From NCBI GenBank assembly GCA_900758375.1, contig CAAERJ010000055.1:1-64000 (forward strand): a DNA stretch of 64,000 nucleotides. The letters are read 5' to 3'. Made by a program: the position numbers and the translations under genes. This DNA comes from an uncultured Collinsella sp. (GTDB lineage: Bacteria; Actinomycetota; Coriobacteriia; Coriobacteriales; Coriobacteriaceae). The notes beneath the pieces were generated by a model. The model was given only the letters and a program-made list of their open reading frames with translations. It was not told the origin of the DNA and ran no database searches. Shown piece after piece: positions 33,145-43,164 of the stretch (position 1 is its first letter; every line of letters begins with the position of its first letter).

Positions 33145-34248
33145 TTATTGCATTGCGTAGGGCGAAAGCATGGCACGCTGCGAGCAGCTCGCAAACCAAA
33201 CCGACACGAGCGCAAACATAAATCCGTTGGCAAAACCGTTGACAAACTGCATCGCGCCGCGCTTCCACCACAGCAGGCTGCGATGCAGCACGCCGTCCGA
33301 GAGCACCATGAACAGGCCCATGGCAAACGGAATAAAACACATCACGGCAAAGGCCGAGAACACGCCCGAGATGGCCGACAGCACCAAAAACGGCGCCACG
33401 ATGCCCATCAGGTAAAAACCGGTACGGGCCTTGCCCTCCAGACGCTCGGCCTCAACATGGGCGCGACCGACCAGGTCGCCGCCCGAGGCGCCGTTGGTGC
33501 CGGCATGGCCCATACCACTAATGCGGACCTCGTCGCCATCGTGCGTACCGGCAGGAAACTCAATCGTCTGCTCGGAGGTCACACGGACACGCCCGCTGCC
33601 GCCGCAATCGGGGCAGGGGTCGGCGACGACCTTACCGGAACCGCCGCACTCGGGGCAGACCGACTGAAACGTGCCGGCACCGAACAGGAAGGACAGGTCG
33701 ACATCGATGTGGCCGCGACCACCGCAGCTCGGACAGGTATGTGCATGCTCGGACGAAACAGAACCCGAGCCGCCACAGTGGCCACAGGTATCGAAGCGCG
33801 TATAGCGGACGGTCTTGCGGGCACCGCCCTTGGCCTCCTTGGCGTCGAGCTTGATATCGACGACCACGTTGGCGCCGTTCTCGGGATTATAGGCAGCCTG
33901 CCCGCGACGCGGCTGGCCCCAGGCGCCACCAAAGGGAAAGCCGCCCTCAAAGGGATTGCCATAGCCTGCACTGCCGGCGTAGCCGCCGCCATAGGGCGAA
34001 GCCGTAGGAGCGCCGGCGAAGGGGTTGCCCGAGCGCATGGCGTCGTAGCGCGCTCGCTTCTGCTCGTCCGAAAGCACGGCGTAGGCCTCGGAAACCTCTT
34101 TAAACTTTTCCTCGGCATCAGGTTCTTTGTTGACGTCCGGATGGAGCTTGCGGGCCTTTTGCTGGAAGGCCTTCTGTATATCACGCGAGGTGGCGTCCTT
34201 GGAGACACCCAAAATCTCGTAGTAATCTTTTTCGTTCATCGTCGCCAT
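33145..34248 (-). CDS. DnaJ paralogue with transmembrane C-terminus
   Basis: 367 residues from MATMNEKD. The J-domain (5-70) has HPD at 36-38, a Gly-rich linker follows, and four zinc repeats are intact (CGHCGGSG, CPSCGGRG, CPECGGSG, CPDCGGSG). The substrate-binding domains stop early, about residue 255, and the last 110 residues form two or three membrane spans (FLVLSAISGVFSAFAVMCF, NGFMFALVSVWFA). The start follows AGGAGG. This should be a membrane-anchored co-chaperone. Confidence 0.88.
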   Translation of the reverse strand: MATMNEKDYYEILGVSKDATSRDIQKAFQQKARKLHPDVNKEPDAEEKFKEVSEAYAVLSDEQKRARYDAMRSGNPFAGAPTASPYGGGYAGSAGYGNPFEGGFPFGGAWGQPRRGQAAYNPENGANVVVDIKLDAKEAKGGARKTVRYTRFDTCGHCGGSGSVSSEHAHTCPSCGGRGHIDVDLSFLFGAGTFQSVCPECGGSGKVVADPCPDCGGSGRVRVTSEQTIEFPAGTHDGDEVRISGMGHAGTNGASGGDLVGRAHVEAERLEGKARTGFYLMGIVAPFLVLSAISGVFSAFAVMCFIPFAMGLFMVLSDGVLHRSLLWWKRGAMQFVNGFANGFMFALVSVWFASCSQRAMLSPYAMQ

Positions 34249-34306
34249 GCGCGGCAACCTCCTGCTCACAGCAGCGTATATATTGCGGTAATTCTACCCG
34301 AGCGGC

Positions 34307-35539
34307 CTAAGCTAGACCCCAAAACAGCTCGAACAGCACATTTCCATCGAGCCAGCCCAAGTGGGTGGGCGCTAAACGGGCGTGGGCACGACCTGCGATA
34401 ACGTCTTTCGAGGCGACGTACCCCACATGCCCCTCGACATGGTCGGGCACCCAAGTGGCAAGGCCCAACTCGAGCGCACGGTCACAGGCCGCCGCCAGCT
34501 CGTCTGCAGCGATCACGCTTGCCGAGCGAACCAACAGATCGGACCCAATGCCACGCGTCATGCGGCAGGCGAGCATCAAATCCTCGGCCGCAGCCTCGCG
34601 CTGCGACAGATACTCGGCATCAAACGTCATCGCGGCATCGTCGCGTTGCACCAAGCGCACGCGATACGCATCGCCGCGAGCAGGCACGTCGGGAAACAAC
34701 CCGGCCAGGCGATCGAAATCCTCGGCGTCGAGCATACCGGCGGCAGAGCGGCCCAAGCCCAGATAGCCCTGTCCGGTCCAATAGGCAATGTTGTGGGCGC
34801 ACTCATGGCCGTCGAGCGCGTAGCTTGCCACCTCATACGGGTGATAGCCGGCCGCACCCAGGCACTCACGCGCCGCATCCATGCACGCAGCCTGAAAATC
34901 CTCGTCGGGCTCAAGCGACTCGTCGTGACACGCCATGCGGTAGAGCGGCGTGCCCTCCTCGAGCGTGAGCGGGTAAACCGACACGTGATGCGGCGCCGTC
35001 GCCAACACGCCATCGAGCGTGCGCCGCCAGCTTACGGCGGTCTGCCCGGGAAGTCCGCACATCAGATCGCAGGACACATCGAGCCCAGCGTCCCTCACCG
35101 CGGCGATGGCTGCAAGGGCGCGGTGCGAATCGTGGATGCGGCCAATCGCGGCAAGCTCGGCGTTGTCGAGGGTCTGAACTCCCAGAGAAATGCGCGTGAC
35201 GCCCACCCCGGCAAGCGCCGCAGCAAGCTGCGAAGTCAACGACTCAGGATTGGCCTCGCAGGTAAACTCAAAGGGCTTGCACCACGCAGAGATACGTCGG
35301 GCAAGTTCTACCAGACGCTCTCCCGCCAGCGACGGCGTGCCGCCGCCAACATAGACGGTGCGGATCTGTGCAAGCGCGCCTGCGTCGCCAAAGGCATCGA
35401 GGCGCGCATACAACTGCACAAAATAGGCATCGAGTGCAGCGCTCAGGTCGCACGGAGCAAAACTGCGAGAGTCAAAGTCGCAGTACCGGCACTTTTGGGC
35501 GCAAAGCGGAACATGCACGTACAGCGCGGTAACGGCCAC
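34307..35539 (-). CDS. hemW: HemW heme chaperone
   Basis: 410 residues, GTG start. Radical-SAM CxxxCxxC in CAQKCRYCDF, then VYVGGGTPSL and CEANPES; the HemW-type C-terminal domain follows. It was once called coproporphyrinogen oxidase-like, but HemW delivers heme. Confidence 0.93.
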   Translation of the reverse strand: MAVTALYVHVPLCAQKCRYCDFDSRSFAPCDLSAALDAYFVQLYARLDAFGDAGALAQIRTVYVGGGTPSLAGERLVELARRISAWCKPFEFTCEANPESLTSQLAAALAGVGVTRISLGVQTLDNAELAAIGRIHDSHRALAAIAAVRDAGLDVSCDLMCGLPGQTAVSWRRTLDGVLATAPHHVSVYPLTLEEGTPLYRMACHDESLEPDEDFQAACMDAARECLGAAGYHPYEVASYALDGHECAHNIAYWTGQGYLGLGRSAAGMLDAEDFDRLAGLFPDVPARGDAYRVRLVQRDDAAMTFDAEYLSQREAAAEDLMLACRMTRGIGSDLLVRSASVIAADELAAACDRALELGLATWVPDHVEGHVGYVASKDVIAGRAHARLAPTHLGWLDGNVLFELFWGLA

Positions 35540-35541
35540 CG

Positions 35542-36585
35542 TTAGGCCTCCAGCGGATGAGCGGGCACCGACTCGCCGGCGGCAAGTGCGGCCTCGCAGG
35601 CCACCACATCGCGCTCGATATCATCGACCAATGCCATGAACTCCTCGTATGTGGAGCAACGCACCACTTGGGCGCGCCAGGCCGCAGCATGGGGCATCCC
35701 CTTTAGATACCAGCTTGCGTACGTACGGGCACGCGACATGAGCGGCAACAGCTCGTGCGTGAGCGTCAGGTGCTCGCGCAGGGCATCCAGGCGCTCGACC
35801 GAGCTACGTACCGGTACCGGCGTGCCATCGAGCGCAAGGGCGCGGGCATCGCCGAACACCCAGGGATTGCCATAGATACCGCGCGCGATGAACACGGCGC
35901 TGGCGCCGGAGTTGCGCAGATGCTCCGCGGCATCCTCGGCGCAGAACACGTCGCCCGAACCGATAACGGGAATCTCGACGGCGTCGGCCACCTCATCGAC
36001 GACTGACCAATCGGCCTGGCCCGTATAGAGCTGCGTGGCACAGCGACCATGTACCGCCACCGCAGCGGCCCCTGCCCCCTCGAGCATCTGGGCAAACGTC
36101 GCGGCATTGCGGTCTTCGGCGTAAAAGCCCTTGCGGATTTTTACGGTCACGGGCACGTGCGCCGCGCCTACCGCCGCCTCGACAATCTGCTCGGCCAGCT
36201 CAGGCGTGCGCATAAGTGCCGAGCCCTCGCCCTTGGTAACGACCTTGCGAGCCGGGCAGGCCATGTTGATGTCGATCAGCGACAGGCGATCGCCAACACG
36301 CTCCTCAACGGCGGCGACGGCGCTCGCAAACTGATCGGGCTTGGAACCAAAGAGCTGTACGCAGATCTGCTGCTCCTCGTCGGCCGGTAGCACCAGGCGC
36401 CACGTCTTATTGCTGGCATAGGCAAGACCCGCCACGCTCACCATCTCGCTGTAGGCAAGATGGGCACCGCGGCGGCGGCACATGATGCGGTAGGCGGGGT
36501 CGGTCACGCCAGCCATGGGAGCCATAAGGAACGGCTGCTCGGCATAGGCACCCAGCAGCCGCGTACTGTATTCAGAAAGCGCCAT
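35542..36585 (-). CDS. dusB: tRNA-dihydrouridine synthase
   Basis: 347 residues of the Dus family: MAPMAGVTDPAYR, the catalytic Cys region NMACPARKVV, and FMN-binding HGRCATQLYTG. It reduces uridine in the tRNA D-loop. Confidence 0.93.
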   Translation of the reverse strand: MALSEYSTRLLGAYAEQPFLMAPMAGVTDPAYRIMCRRRGAHLAYSEMVSVAGLAYASNKTWRLVLPADEEQQICVQLFGSKPDQFASAVAAVEERVGDRLSLIDINMACPARKVVTKGEGSALMRTPELAEQIVEAAVGAAHVPVTVKIRKGFYAEDRNAATFAQMLEGAGAAAVAVHGRCATQLYTGQADWSVVDEVADAVEIPVIGSGDVFCAEDAAEHLRNSGASAVFIARGIYGNPWVFGDARALALDGTPVPVRSSVERLDALREHLTLTHELLPLMSRARTYASWYLKGMPHAAAWRAQVVRCSTYEEFMALVDDIERDVVACEAALAAGESVPAHPLEA

Positions 36586-36590
36586 GGAAA

Positions 36591-38402
36591 CTACTCGTCC
36601 ACCTTGAGGATCGCCATAAAGGCCTCCTGCGGGACCTCGACCGAACCGATGGCCTTCATGCGCTTCTTGCCCTCTTTCTGCTTCTCGAGCAGCTTGCGCT
36701 TACGCGAGATATCGCCGCCATAGCACTTGGCCAAAACGTCCTTGCGGCGCGCCTTGACGGTAGAGCGGGCGATAATCTTGTTACCGATGGCACCCTGAAT
36801 AGGCACCTCGAACAGCTGGCGCGGGATGATTTCCTTGAGCTTGTCGCACAGGCCGCGAGCCAGGCCATAGGCCTTGTCCTTGTGCACGATAAACGACAGC
36901 GCGTCCACCTCGTCGCCCGAAAGCAGGATATCGAGCTTGACGAGCTCGGAGGGACGATACTCGTTGAACTCATAGTCAAGCGAGGCATAGCCCTTGGTGC
37001 GACTCTTGAGCTGGTCAAAGAAGTCCAAGATGAGCTCGGCGAGCGGCATGTCGAAGCGCATCTCGACCGATTTGCTCGTCAGGTGGATCATATCGGTCGT
37101 AACGCCGCGGTGCTCGATAGCGAGCTGCATGACGGCACCCGTATACTCGGGCGGGCAGATAATCTTGGCCTTAAGGTAGGGCTCCTCGATGCGCTCGATG
37201 CGCGTAGCCTCGGGCAGATCCTGCGGGCTGCGGACATCAATCATCTCACCGTCGGTCTTGTAAACGTGATAGTCGACCGAGGGACTCGTGGCAATAAGGT
37301 CCAGGTTGAACTCGCGCTCCAGGCGCTCCTTGACGACCTCCATATGCAGCAGGCCCAAGAAGCCCACGCGGAAACCAAAGCCGAGCGCCACCGAGGTCTC
37401 GGGCTCCCACACCAACGACGGGTCGTTGACATGCAGCTTATCGAGAGCGTCGCGCAGGTTCTCGTAATCCTTGTTGTCGATCGGGAACAGGCCCGTGTAG
37501 ACCATGGGCTTGGCCTCGCGGTAGCCGGGAAGCGGCTCGGGGCAGGGATTCGACGCCCACGTGAGGGTATCGCCCACGCGCACGGCCTCGGGGTCCTTCA
37601 GACCCGTGACCACGTAGCCCACCTCGCCGACCGTCAGCGCATCGACCGGGGTCTCGGCGGGACGCTTGACGCCCACGCCATCGACCAAAAAGTCGCCCTC
37701 GGCCTGCATCATGCGCAGGGTATCGCCCTTTTTAATGGAGCCGTCAAAGACGCGGACCGTGGCGACGACGCCGCGGTACTCATCGAAGTACGAATCCAGA
37801 ATAAGCGCCTTGAGCGGCGCGCTCGCATCGCCCTTGGGCGGTGAGATCAAAAAGACAATGGACTCCAGCAGGTCGTGGATGCCCTCGCCGGTCTTGCCCG
37901 ATACGCATACGGCATCGTCGGCAGGAATCGCCAGGTCATCCTCGATCTCGGTCTTAACCTCGTCGGGGTGCGCCGAGGGAAGGTCGATCTTATTGATGGC
38001 CGGAACAATGTCCAAGTTGGCGTTCATGGCGAGCGTCGCGTTGGAGACGGTCTGCGCCTCGACGCCCTGCGTGGCGTCGACGACGAGCACCGCGCCCTCG
38101 CAGGCAGCCAGCGAGCGCGAGACCTCGTAGGTAAAGTCCACGTGGCCCGGTGTATCGATCAGGTTGAACTGATACGTCTCGCCATCGTCAGCGTCATAGG
38201 AAACGCGAACGGCATTGGACTTGATCGTGATGCCGCGCTCGCGCTCGATATCCATGGTGTCGAGCAGCTGCGACTCCATGTCGCGCTCGTCGACGGTATG
38301 GGTGAGCTCGAGGATACGGTCACTGATCGTGGACTTGCCATGGTCGATGTGCGCAACGATCGAGAAGTTGCGGATGTGGGAAATGTCAATTGAAGTATTC
38401 AT
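36591..38402 (-). CDS. lepA: Elongation factor 4 (LepA)
   Basis: 603 residues. Starts MNTSIDISHIRNFSI with AHIDHGKST, DTPGHVDF and NKIDLPS GTPase motifs, and the LepA-type C-terminal domain (ARSTVKARRKDVLAKCYGGD). Acts in ribosome initiation or back-translocation. Confidence 0.96.
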   Translation of the reverse strand: MNTSIDISHIRNFSIVAHIDHGKSTISDRILELTHTVDERDMESQLLDTMDIERERGITIKSNAVRVSYDADDGETYQFNLIDTPGHVDFTYEVSRSLAACEGAVLVVDATQGVEAQTVSNATLAMNANLDIVPAINKIDLPSAHPDEVKTEIEDDLAIPADDAVCVSGKTGEGIHDLLESIVFLISPPKGDASAPLKALILDSYFDEYRGVVATVRVFDGSIKKGDTLRMMQAEGDFLVDGVGVKRPAETPVDALTVGEVGYVVTGLKDPEAVRVGDTLTWASNPCPEPLPGYREAKPMVYTGLFPIDNKDYENLRDALDKLHVNDPSLVWEPETSVALGFGFRVGFLGLLHMEVVKERLEREFNLDLIATSPSVDYHVYKTDGEMIDVRSPQDLPEATRIERIEEPYLKAKIICPPEYTGAVMQLAIEHRGVTTDMIHLTSKSVEMRFDMPLAELILDFFDQLKSRTKGYASLDYEFNEYRPSELVKLDILLSGDEVDALSFIVHKDKAYGLARGLCDKLKEIIPRQLFEVPIQGAIGNKIIARSTVKARRKDVLAKCYGGDISRKRKLLEKQKEGKKRMKAIGSVEVPQEAFMAILKVDE

Positions 38403-38430
38403 GCGGACTATCTTACCCGAGCGGTACAAA

Positions 38431-38464
38431 AAATGGAGCCTGTTCCATAAAACAGGCTCCATTT
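38431..38464 (-). terminator. Rho-independent terminator of rpsT
   Basis: A perfect 14-bp stem, AAATGGAGCCTGTT with AACAGGCTCCATTT, a 6-base loop, and TTTTTG on the minus strand. It separates rpsT from lepA. Confidence 0.88.
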
Positions 38465-38498
38465 ATGCGCGTAATCTGTGTGGTGTGAAATTTACAAC

Positions 38499-38765
38499 TT
38501 AGGCGTTGATGCTGTTCACGAGCTTGGCTAGACCGGACTTGCGGTTGGAAGCCTGGTTCTTGTGGATGACATGCTTGGCGGCAGCCATGTCGAGACGCTT
38601 GGTGACGGTCTTGAGGGCAGCCTGGGCCTTCTCGGCGTCGCCCTCGGCGACGGCGGACTGGACGTGCTTGGTCAGCGTCTTGAGCTCGGACTTGACAGCC
38701 TTGTTACGCATGCGAGCTGCCTCATTGGTGCGGATACGCTTCTTCTGAGACTTGATGTTTGCCAC
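38499..38765 (-). CDS. rpsT: Ribosomal protein S20
   Basis: 88 residues from a GTG start (ANIKSQKKRIRTNEAAR...). Basic helical S20 of the 30S subunit. AAAGGA lies 9 bases upstream. S20 often starts from a non-ATG codon as part of autoregulation. Confidence 0.95.
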   Translation of the reverse strand: MANIKSQKKRIRTNEAARMRNKAVKSELKTLTKHVQSAVAEGDAEKAQAALKTVTKRLDMAAAKHVIHKNQASNRKSGLAKLVNSINA

Positions 38766-38898
38766 TTCTGGAGTTCCTTTCGAGTTCCTTGCAAAAAATG
38801 TATGACACCTCTGAGACACGGTGAGGTCATGCAAGCGCCTACTATAGCACGCTCCCCCTCAAAGGGATAGAACGAATTTGTCAAATAGGCAGGTATCA

Positions 38899-39861
38899 TC
38901 ACGATTTTCTCAAGATGTTCGTAATCCAGAGCAAAAGCGCGGTCTCCGAATCAGCCGAACCCTTGAGCGCGAGCTCCACATCGACGGCACCCTCGAGCGC
39001 GGCAACGAGCTGGGTCATCGAAAAACGACGCGCCCAGGTAAGGTGATTTTTGACCTGCCAGGCCTGAAGCTTGAGCGTCGCGGCCAGCTCACGACCCTGT
39101 CCACGCGCATCGAGTGCCTTGGCGACGATAAGCTCGCGAATGCGCCCGCACAGCAGCGTGTAGGTCCACACATAGCTCTTGGCGGGCAGTAGATTGAAGA
39201 GCTCAAGCGAGCGGCGCATGTCACGGGCCGAGACCGCATTGAGAAAGTCCCAGGGCTGAACTTCGGCCGTGCGCACGATCCAGCGCTCTACATCGGCAAG
39301 CTCAATTTGTGGCGCCTCGACCATCTGGGCAAGCTTGGCCAAGTCGTTATCGAGCATACGAGTGTTCTCGCCCGAGCGCGAAACGAGCTCCTCGGCGGCG
39401 GCCGTAGAGATGGACTTTCCGTGCTGCGTCGCCATCTGCTGCACGCGGCGCGGGAGCTCCCAGCGCTTGGTGCCCGAACAGTCGATCACGGCCTTCTTGT
39501 CAATCTTGGCGATTGCCTTATACAGGCGCGTATTCTTGGCAAGTGCGTCGGCAATAATGAGACAGACCGTCGTGGGGCTGGGACTTGCGAGGTACTCGAC
39601 AAGCGGTTCCGAGACCGCCTTGGCAAGCTTGGAGCAGCCGTCGAGGATCACCAGGCGAAACTCGCTGCCCATGGGAAAGGTATTGAGCGAGCCGATGATC
39701 GACTCGATATCGGGATCTTTCGTCATGTCGCGTTCATCGAGGTTGAACTCAACCATACCCGACTTTTCCAAGCGAGCTTTCATACGCGAGACGGCGTGGT
39801 CGCGCTTGACCCCATCGCTACCGACGATCAGATATGCCGGCAGCAGACCGGTTTCGGACAT
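38899..39861 (-). CDS. holA: DNA polymerase III delta subunit
   Basis: 320 residues starting MSETGLLPAYLIVG; the helical clamp-loader fold and C-terminal LALKGSADSETALLLWI segment match HolA. Opens the sliding clamp. AGAGGGGAAC precedes the ATG. Confidence 0.88.
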   Translation of the reverse strand: MSETGLLPAYLIVGSDGVKRDHAVSRMKARLEKSGMVEFNLDERDMTKDPDIESIIGSLNTFPMGSEFRLVILDGCSKLAKAVSEPLVEYLASPSPTTVCLIIADALAKNTRLYKAIAKIDKKAVIDCSGTKRWELPRRVQQMATQHGKSISTAAAEELVSRSGENTRMLDNDLAKLAQMVEAPQIELADVERWIVRTAEVQPWDFLNAVSARDMRRSLELFNLLPAKSYVWTYTLLCGRIRELIVAKALDARGQGRELAATLKLQAWQVKNHLTWARRFSMTQLVAALEGAVDVELALKGSADSETALLLWITNILRKS

Positions 39862-39939
39862 TGCGTTCCCCTCTCGCAGGCTCTCATGTTTGTACCGTGC
39901 CATTTTAGCCCAGGGGTTGGTCCCGCGCCAACGACGGCA

Positions 39940-42243
39940 TCACGGTCGCTGGCATCGCATGGCAAAGCCCTTCGCGGTCGGCGTGACGGTAATGTCGCCG
40001 TGTTCGATGGTGCATGCGAACGCACCACCCGCTTCCTTAACTGCATCGATGCAGGCATCCGACGGATGGCCGTAACGATTCCCCTCGCCGGCGCTCGCGA
40101 TAGAGAACTCGGGCTTAAGCGTGCCCAGCAGGTCTGTGTCGACGGAAACTTTTGAGCCATGATGCCCCAGCTTGAGCACATCGATATCTCCCACCTCCTG
40201 TACAAACTCGCGCTCCTGATCGAGCTCGGCGTCACCAGTAAGGAGCACGCGCAGGCTCTTGCCTTCCTGAGCGTAGGAGAGCAGCAAAACAAGAGAGTCC
40301 TCATTGCCCTCGCCATCTACCGTGTCAAACGGCCACATCACACGAGCCCGAAATGCGCCGATATCGACCGTGTCTCCGCGAGCCACCTGCCGATACGTTA
40401 CACCCGGGCGATTCAGGACCTCAGTAGGCGCGCCGTCAAGTGCATCGGCCGCGACTGCAATGGTTCCAACCGAAAAACGATCGAGTACGTCGGGAAGACC
40501 GCCCCAATGGTCTTCGTCCCAATGCGTCACGAAGACGGCGTCGATATGGTGGACGTTATTGCGAACCAACGCCGACACCACGCGGTCATCGAGCCCACAG
40601 TCGACGAGTGCCACGGCGCCACCCTGACGAACCAGAATCGCATCGGCCTGGCCAACATCGAGGACCGTTACCGAAGGCGGCGCACATCGATCCCAATAGA
40701 CATACGGAACACCCGCTGCGAGCATTAAACACAGCAGCCCCGCTGCCATGCTCCGCGCGCGGGGGCGTGGCCACCAGACCAAGATGGCCACCAGCGCGAA
40801 CGGCACCACATATACCAAGGGCGTATCGGGCGGCACGCTTACGGATGCGCCCGGAACGGCAGCAAAGAGCTGTTCAAAGAACAGCGCACAGCGGGCGACA
40901 ATCATGGGCACCACGAGCGCCCCGTGACGCAGCAGCGGCACAAGCGAGCAGGGCACCAGCACAACCGATACAGCGAGCAGCACGCTTATCACCGGACCGA
41001 TCACGGCATTTGCAAGTGGGGCAATGAGCGAAAACGTCTCAAATGCGGGAATCGTAACGGGAAGTGTCGCCAGCTGCGAGCACAGCGTGACAGACAAAAC
41101 GCTGGCGACACCCGATGGCATGCCCAGCTCGCCCAAGGCGTAGGTGGCGTAGGGGCAAAAACAAAGGATGGCAAAAACACTGACGCACGAAAGCTGAAAA
41201 CCCATTTCGAACAATACCGTCGGACGCAGCAACACAAAGATTGCCATAGTGACGAACAGAGCCGAGAGGCCATGCCGACGACGTCCGGCGCTGTTGGCGA
41301 CAAGCGCCGCCGCCACCATGCAGCACGCGCGCACGGCCGAGGGCGAGGCGCCCGTAAAAACGGCATAGGCAGCGAGGGCCAGCACCAACAGCCCCCGCTG
41401 CAGCCCACGAGAGAGGTGTGTCTGTTGCAGGGCGCTCTCAATCACAAACCCCACGATGGCAAGATGACTACCCGAGACAGCGATAAGATGTGCGGTGCCC
41501 GTTACCGAAAACCAATCGCCCGCCGGCTGGGCACGCAGCTCGGCCGAGCGTCCGCAGACAACGCCGGCAATGAGCGAGCGCGCTGGATCGGTCGCGGGCG
41601 CGATAACGGCAAGGAGCTCGTTTCGAAGCCAAGACAACGGGCCTGGAGGGCCCTCGTCGATCGATACCAACCGGACGACTTTAACCTTTCGAAGCTCGCC
41701 CCGAAGCACGCGTGAGCGCCCATACGCATCATTCTCAAAGCGCGAAATTCGACCGATAGCACGTACATGCGAACCGGCGCCAAGCTCGCGATCACACGAC
41801 AGCCGTACCTGACCCAAACGCTTTTCGCCCGCATACGCATCACAGGTATAGGAGTACGCACCGTCATTGATGGACGGGTCGCCGTACACAACAAACTCGA
41901 GACTGCTCGCAGCCCGATTATCCAACGCCCTCGAAGCGCGCAGCGCCCCTATCACCCAACCCGCGGACACGACCGCTCCCGCCACGAGGCCGAGGGCCGC
42001 GGCATACAGCCATCGCCTCCACCGCACAAGGCGCATGCAGGACCGAGCCAATACGATGCACCCTGCTGCCGCAACGGGAATGGCCATAAGCAATTTGACG
42101 GGCGCCGCCCGCTCTCCCAGCAGCGCATCGGCCGCCATGTTAAGCACTAACCCACAGCTCGCACACAAGCCGGCACAAAGTGCTATCGTCCACGGCATCA
42201 ATGGGCGCGGTGGCATCACATGCTCGCGCTCGGTCGCACTCAT
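39940..42243 (-). CDS. comEC: DNA internalisation protein ComEC
   Basis: 767 residues. N-terminal and central parts are multi-spanning with the competence domain (GVVCGRSAELRAQPAGDWFSVTGTAH... kept to family motifs), and the C-terminus is a metallo-beta-lactamase domain with THWDEDHWGG. It forms the channel for single-stranded DNA and trims it. The start overlaps the comEA stop (ATGA). Confidence 0.93.
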   Translation of the reverse strand: MSATEREHVMPPRPLMPWTIALCAGLCASCGLVLNMAADALLGERAAPVKLLMAIPVAAAGCIVLARSCMRLVRWRRWLYAAALGLVAGAVVSAGWVIGALRASRALDNRAASSLEFVVYGDPSINDGAYSYTCDAYAGEKRLGQVRLSCDRELGAGSHVRAIGRISRFENDAYGRSRVLRGELRKVKVVRLVSIDEGPPGPLSWLRNELLAVIAPATDPARSLIAGVVCGRSAELRAQPAGDWFSVTGTAHLIAVSGSHLAIVGFVIESALQQTHLSRGLQRGLLVLALAAYAVFTGASPSAVRACCMVAAALVANSAGRRRHGLSALFVTMAIFVLLRPTVLFEMGFQLSCVSVFAILCFCPYATYALGELGMPSGVASVLSVTLCSQLATLPVTIPAFETFSLIAPLANAVIGPVISVLLAVSVVLVPCSLVPLLRHGALVVPMIVARCALFFEQLFAAVPGASVSVPPDTPLVYVVPFALVAILVWWPRPRARSMAAGLLCLMLAAGVPYVYWDRCAPPSVTVLDVGQADAILVRQGGAVALVDCGLDDRVVSALVRNNVHHIDAVFVTHWDEDHWGGLPDVLDRFSVGTIAVAADALDGAPTEVLNRPGVTYRQVARGDTVDIGAFRARVMWPFDTVDGEGNEDSLVLLLSYAQEGKSLRVLLTGDAELDQEREFVQEVGDIDVLKLGHHGSKVSVDTDLLGTLKPEFSIASAGEGNRYGHPSDACIDAVKEAGGAFACTIEHGDITVTPTAKGFAMRCQRP

Positions 42244-42950
42244 ACGCAGATGCAATCTTTAATTTTGGCGAGTTTCTTCTCACCGATCCCCGATACGCGC
42301 ATAAGGTCATCGACCGAGGCAAAGGCCCCGTTTTGCGTCCGTTCGTCGATAATTGACTGGGCCATAGAAGGCCCGATGCCCGAAAGCGTCTGCAGCTCCG
42401 CCGCACTTGCCGTATTGATATTCACAAGTCCCGACGAAGACCCTGTACCAGGGGTCGTGGAAGCGCCGCTTTCGGCGCCGCCGACGGCCGCAGCCGTTTG
42501 TTGCTCCCCTACCGTCGGCACATAGATCTTTTGACCATCGGTGATCTTGGACGCACGGTTAAGACCCGTCACATCCGCCTCGGCCGTAAGCCCTCCGGCG
42601 GCATCAATCGCCTGGGACACCCGTGCTCCATCTTTAAGCCGGTACACGCCAGGCTTCACAACGGCGCCATCAACATCGACGTACACCTCGGCAGCAGAGG
42701 AGCTCTTGGCAGACGGCTCATCGGCATCGTCAGGAGAGGCATCCCCGGCCCCGCGCACATCCGAGGCGCTCGCCTCATCACTACGCTCAAACGATACGTC
42801 GCTGGAGTGACCACCAAAACCTGCCATCGCCAAGCCGCTCGCGGCGGCAATGACAACCAGGATCGCCACGACCATCGCCTTATGGCCGAGCAGCTTTTCT
42901 GCCCAGCGGTCCATCCGTTTAACCCGTTCGTGTTGCTCGCGCTGCGCCAT
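42240..42950 (-). CDS. comEA: DNA receptor ComEA
   Basis: 236 residues: one membrane helix, a Ser/Ala/Asp linker, an SLBB domain (VDVDGAVVKPGVYRL), and two helix-hairpin-helix motifs (LQTLSGIGPSMAQ, LMRVSGIGEKKL). It binds DNA outside the membrane for ComEC. GGGAGGTG precedes the ATG. Confidence 0.93.
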   Translation of the reverse strand: MAQREQHERVKRMDRWAEKLLGHKAMVVAILVVIAAASGLAMAGFGGHSSDVSFERSDEASASDVRGAGDASPDDADEPSAKSSSAAEVYVDVDGAVVKPGVYRLKDGARVSQAIDAAGGLTAEADVTGLNRASKITDGQKIYVPTVGEQQTAAAVGGAESGASTTPGTGSSSGLVNINTASAAELQTLSGIGPSMAQSIIDERTQNGAFASVDDLMRVSGIGEKKLAKIKDCICV

Positions 42951-43120
42951 AGCAAACACCTCCCAACACCATCGTGTCAGGAAACGAACGTCGCAGCCAC
43001 CGCACGTCCACACCGGTTATCGCGGTCAAACCAAAAGCTGACCAAAACCTTGCGGAAAAGTGTCCATTTATTCAGGCACACGTCGACAAATGAACTGTTT
43101 ATCGCCTAATGCCCAGATAG

Positions 43121-43154
43121 AAAAAGACCGACGATGCAAAATCACCGCCGGTCT
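43121..43154 (-). terminator. Terminator after thiI
   Basis: AGACCGGCG pairs with CGTCGGTCT (one mismatch) over a short loop and is followed on the minus strand by TTTTTC. It ends the mihF-gmk-rpoZ-thiI transcript. Confidence 0.75.
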
Positions 43155-43164
43155 ATACACAACA

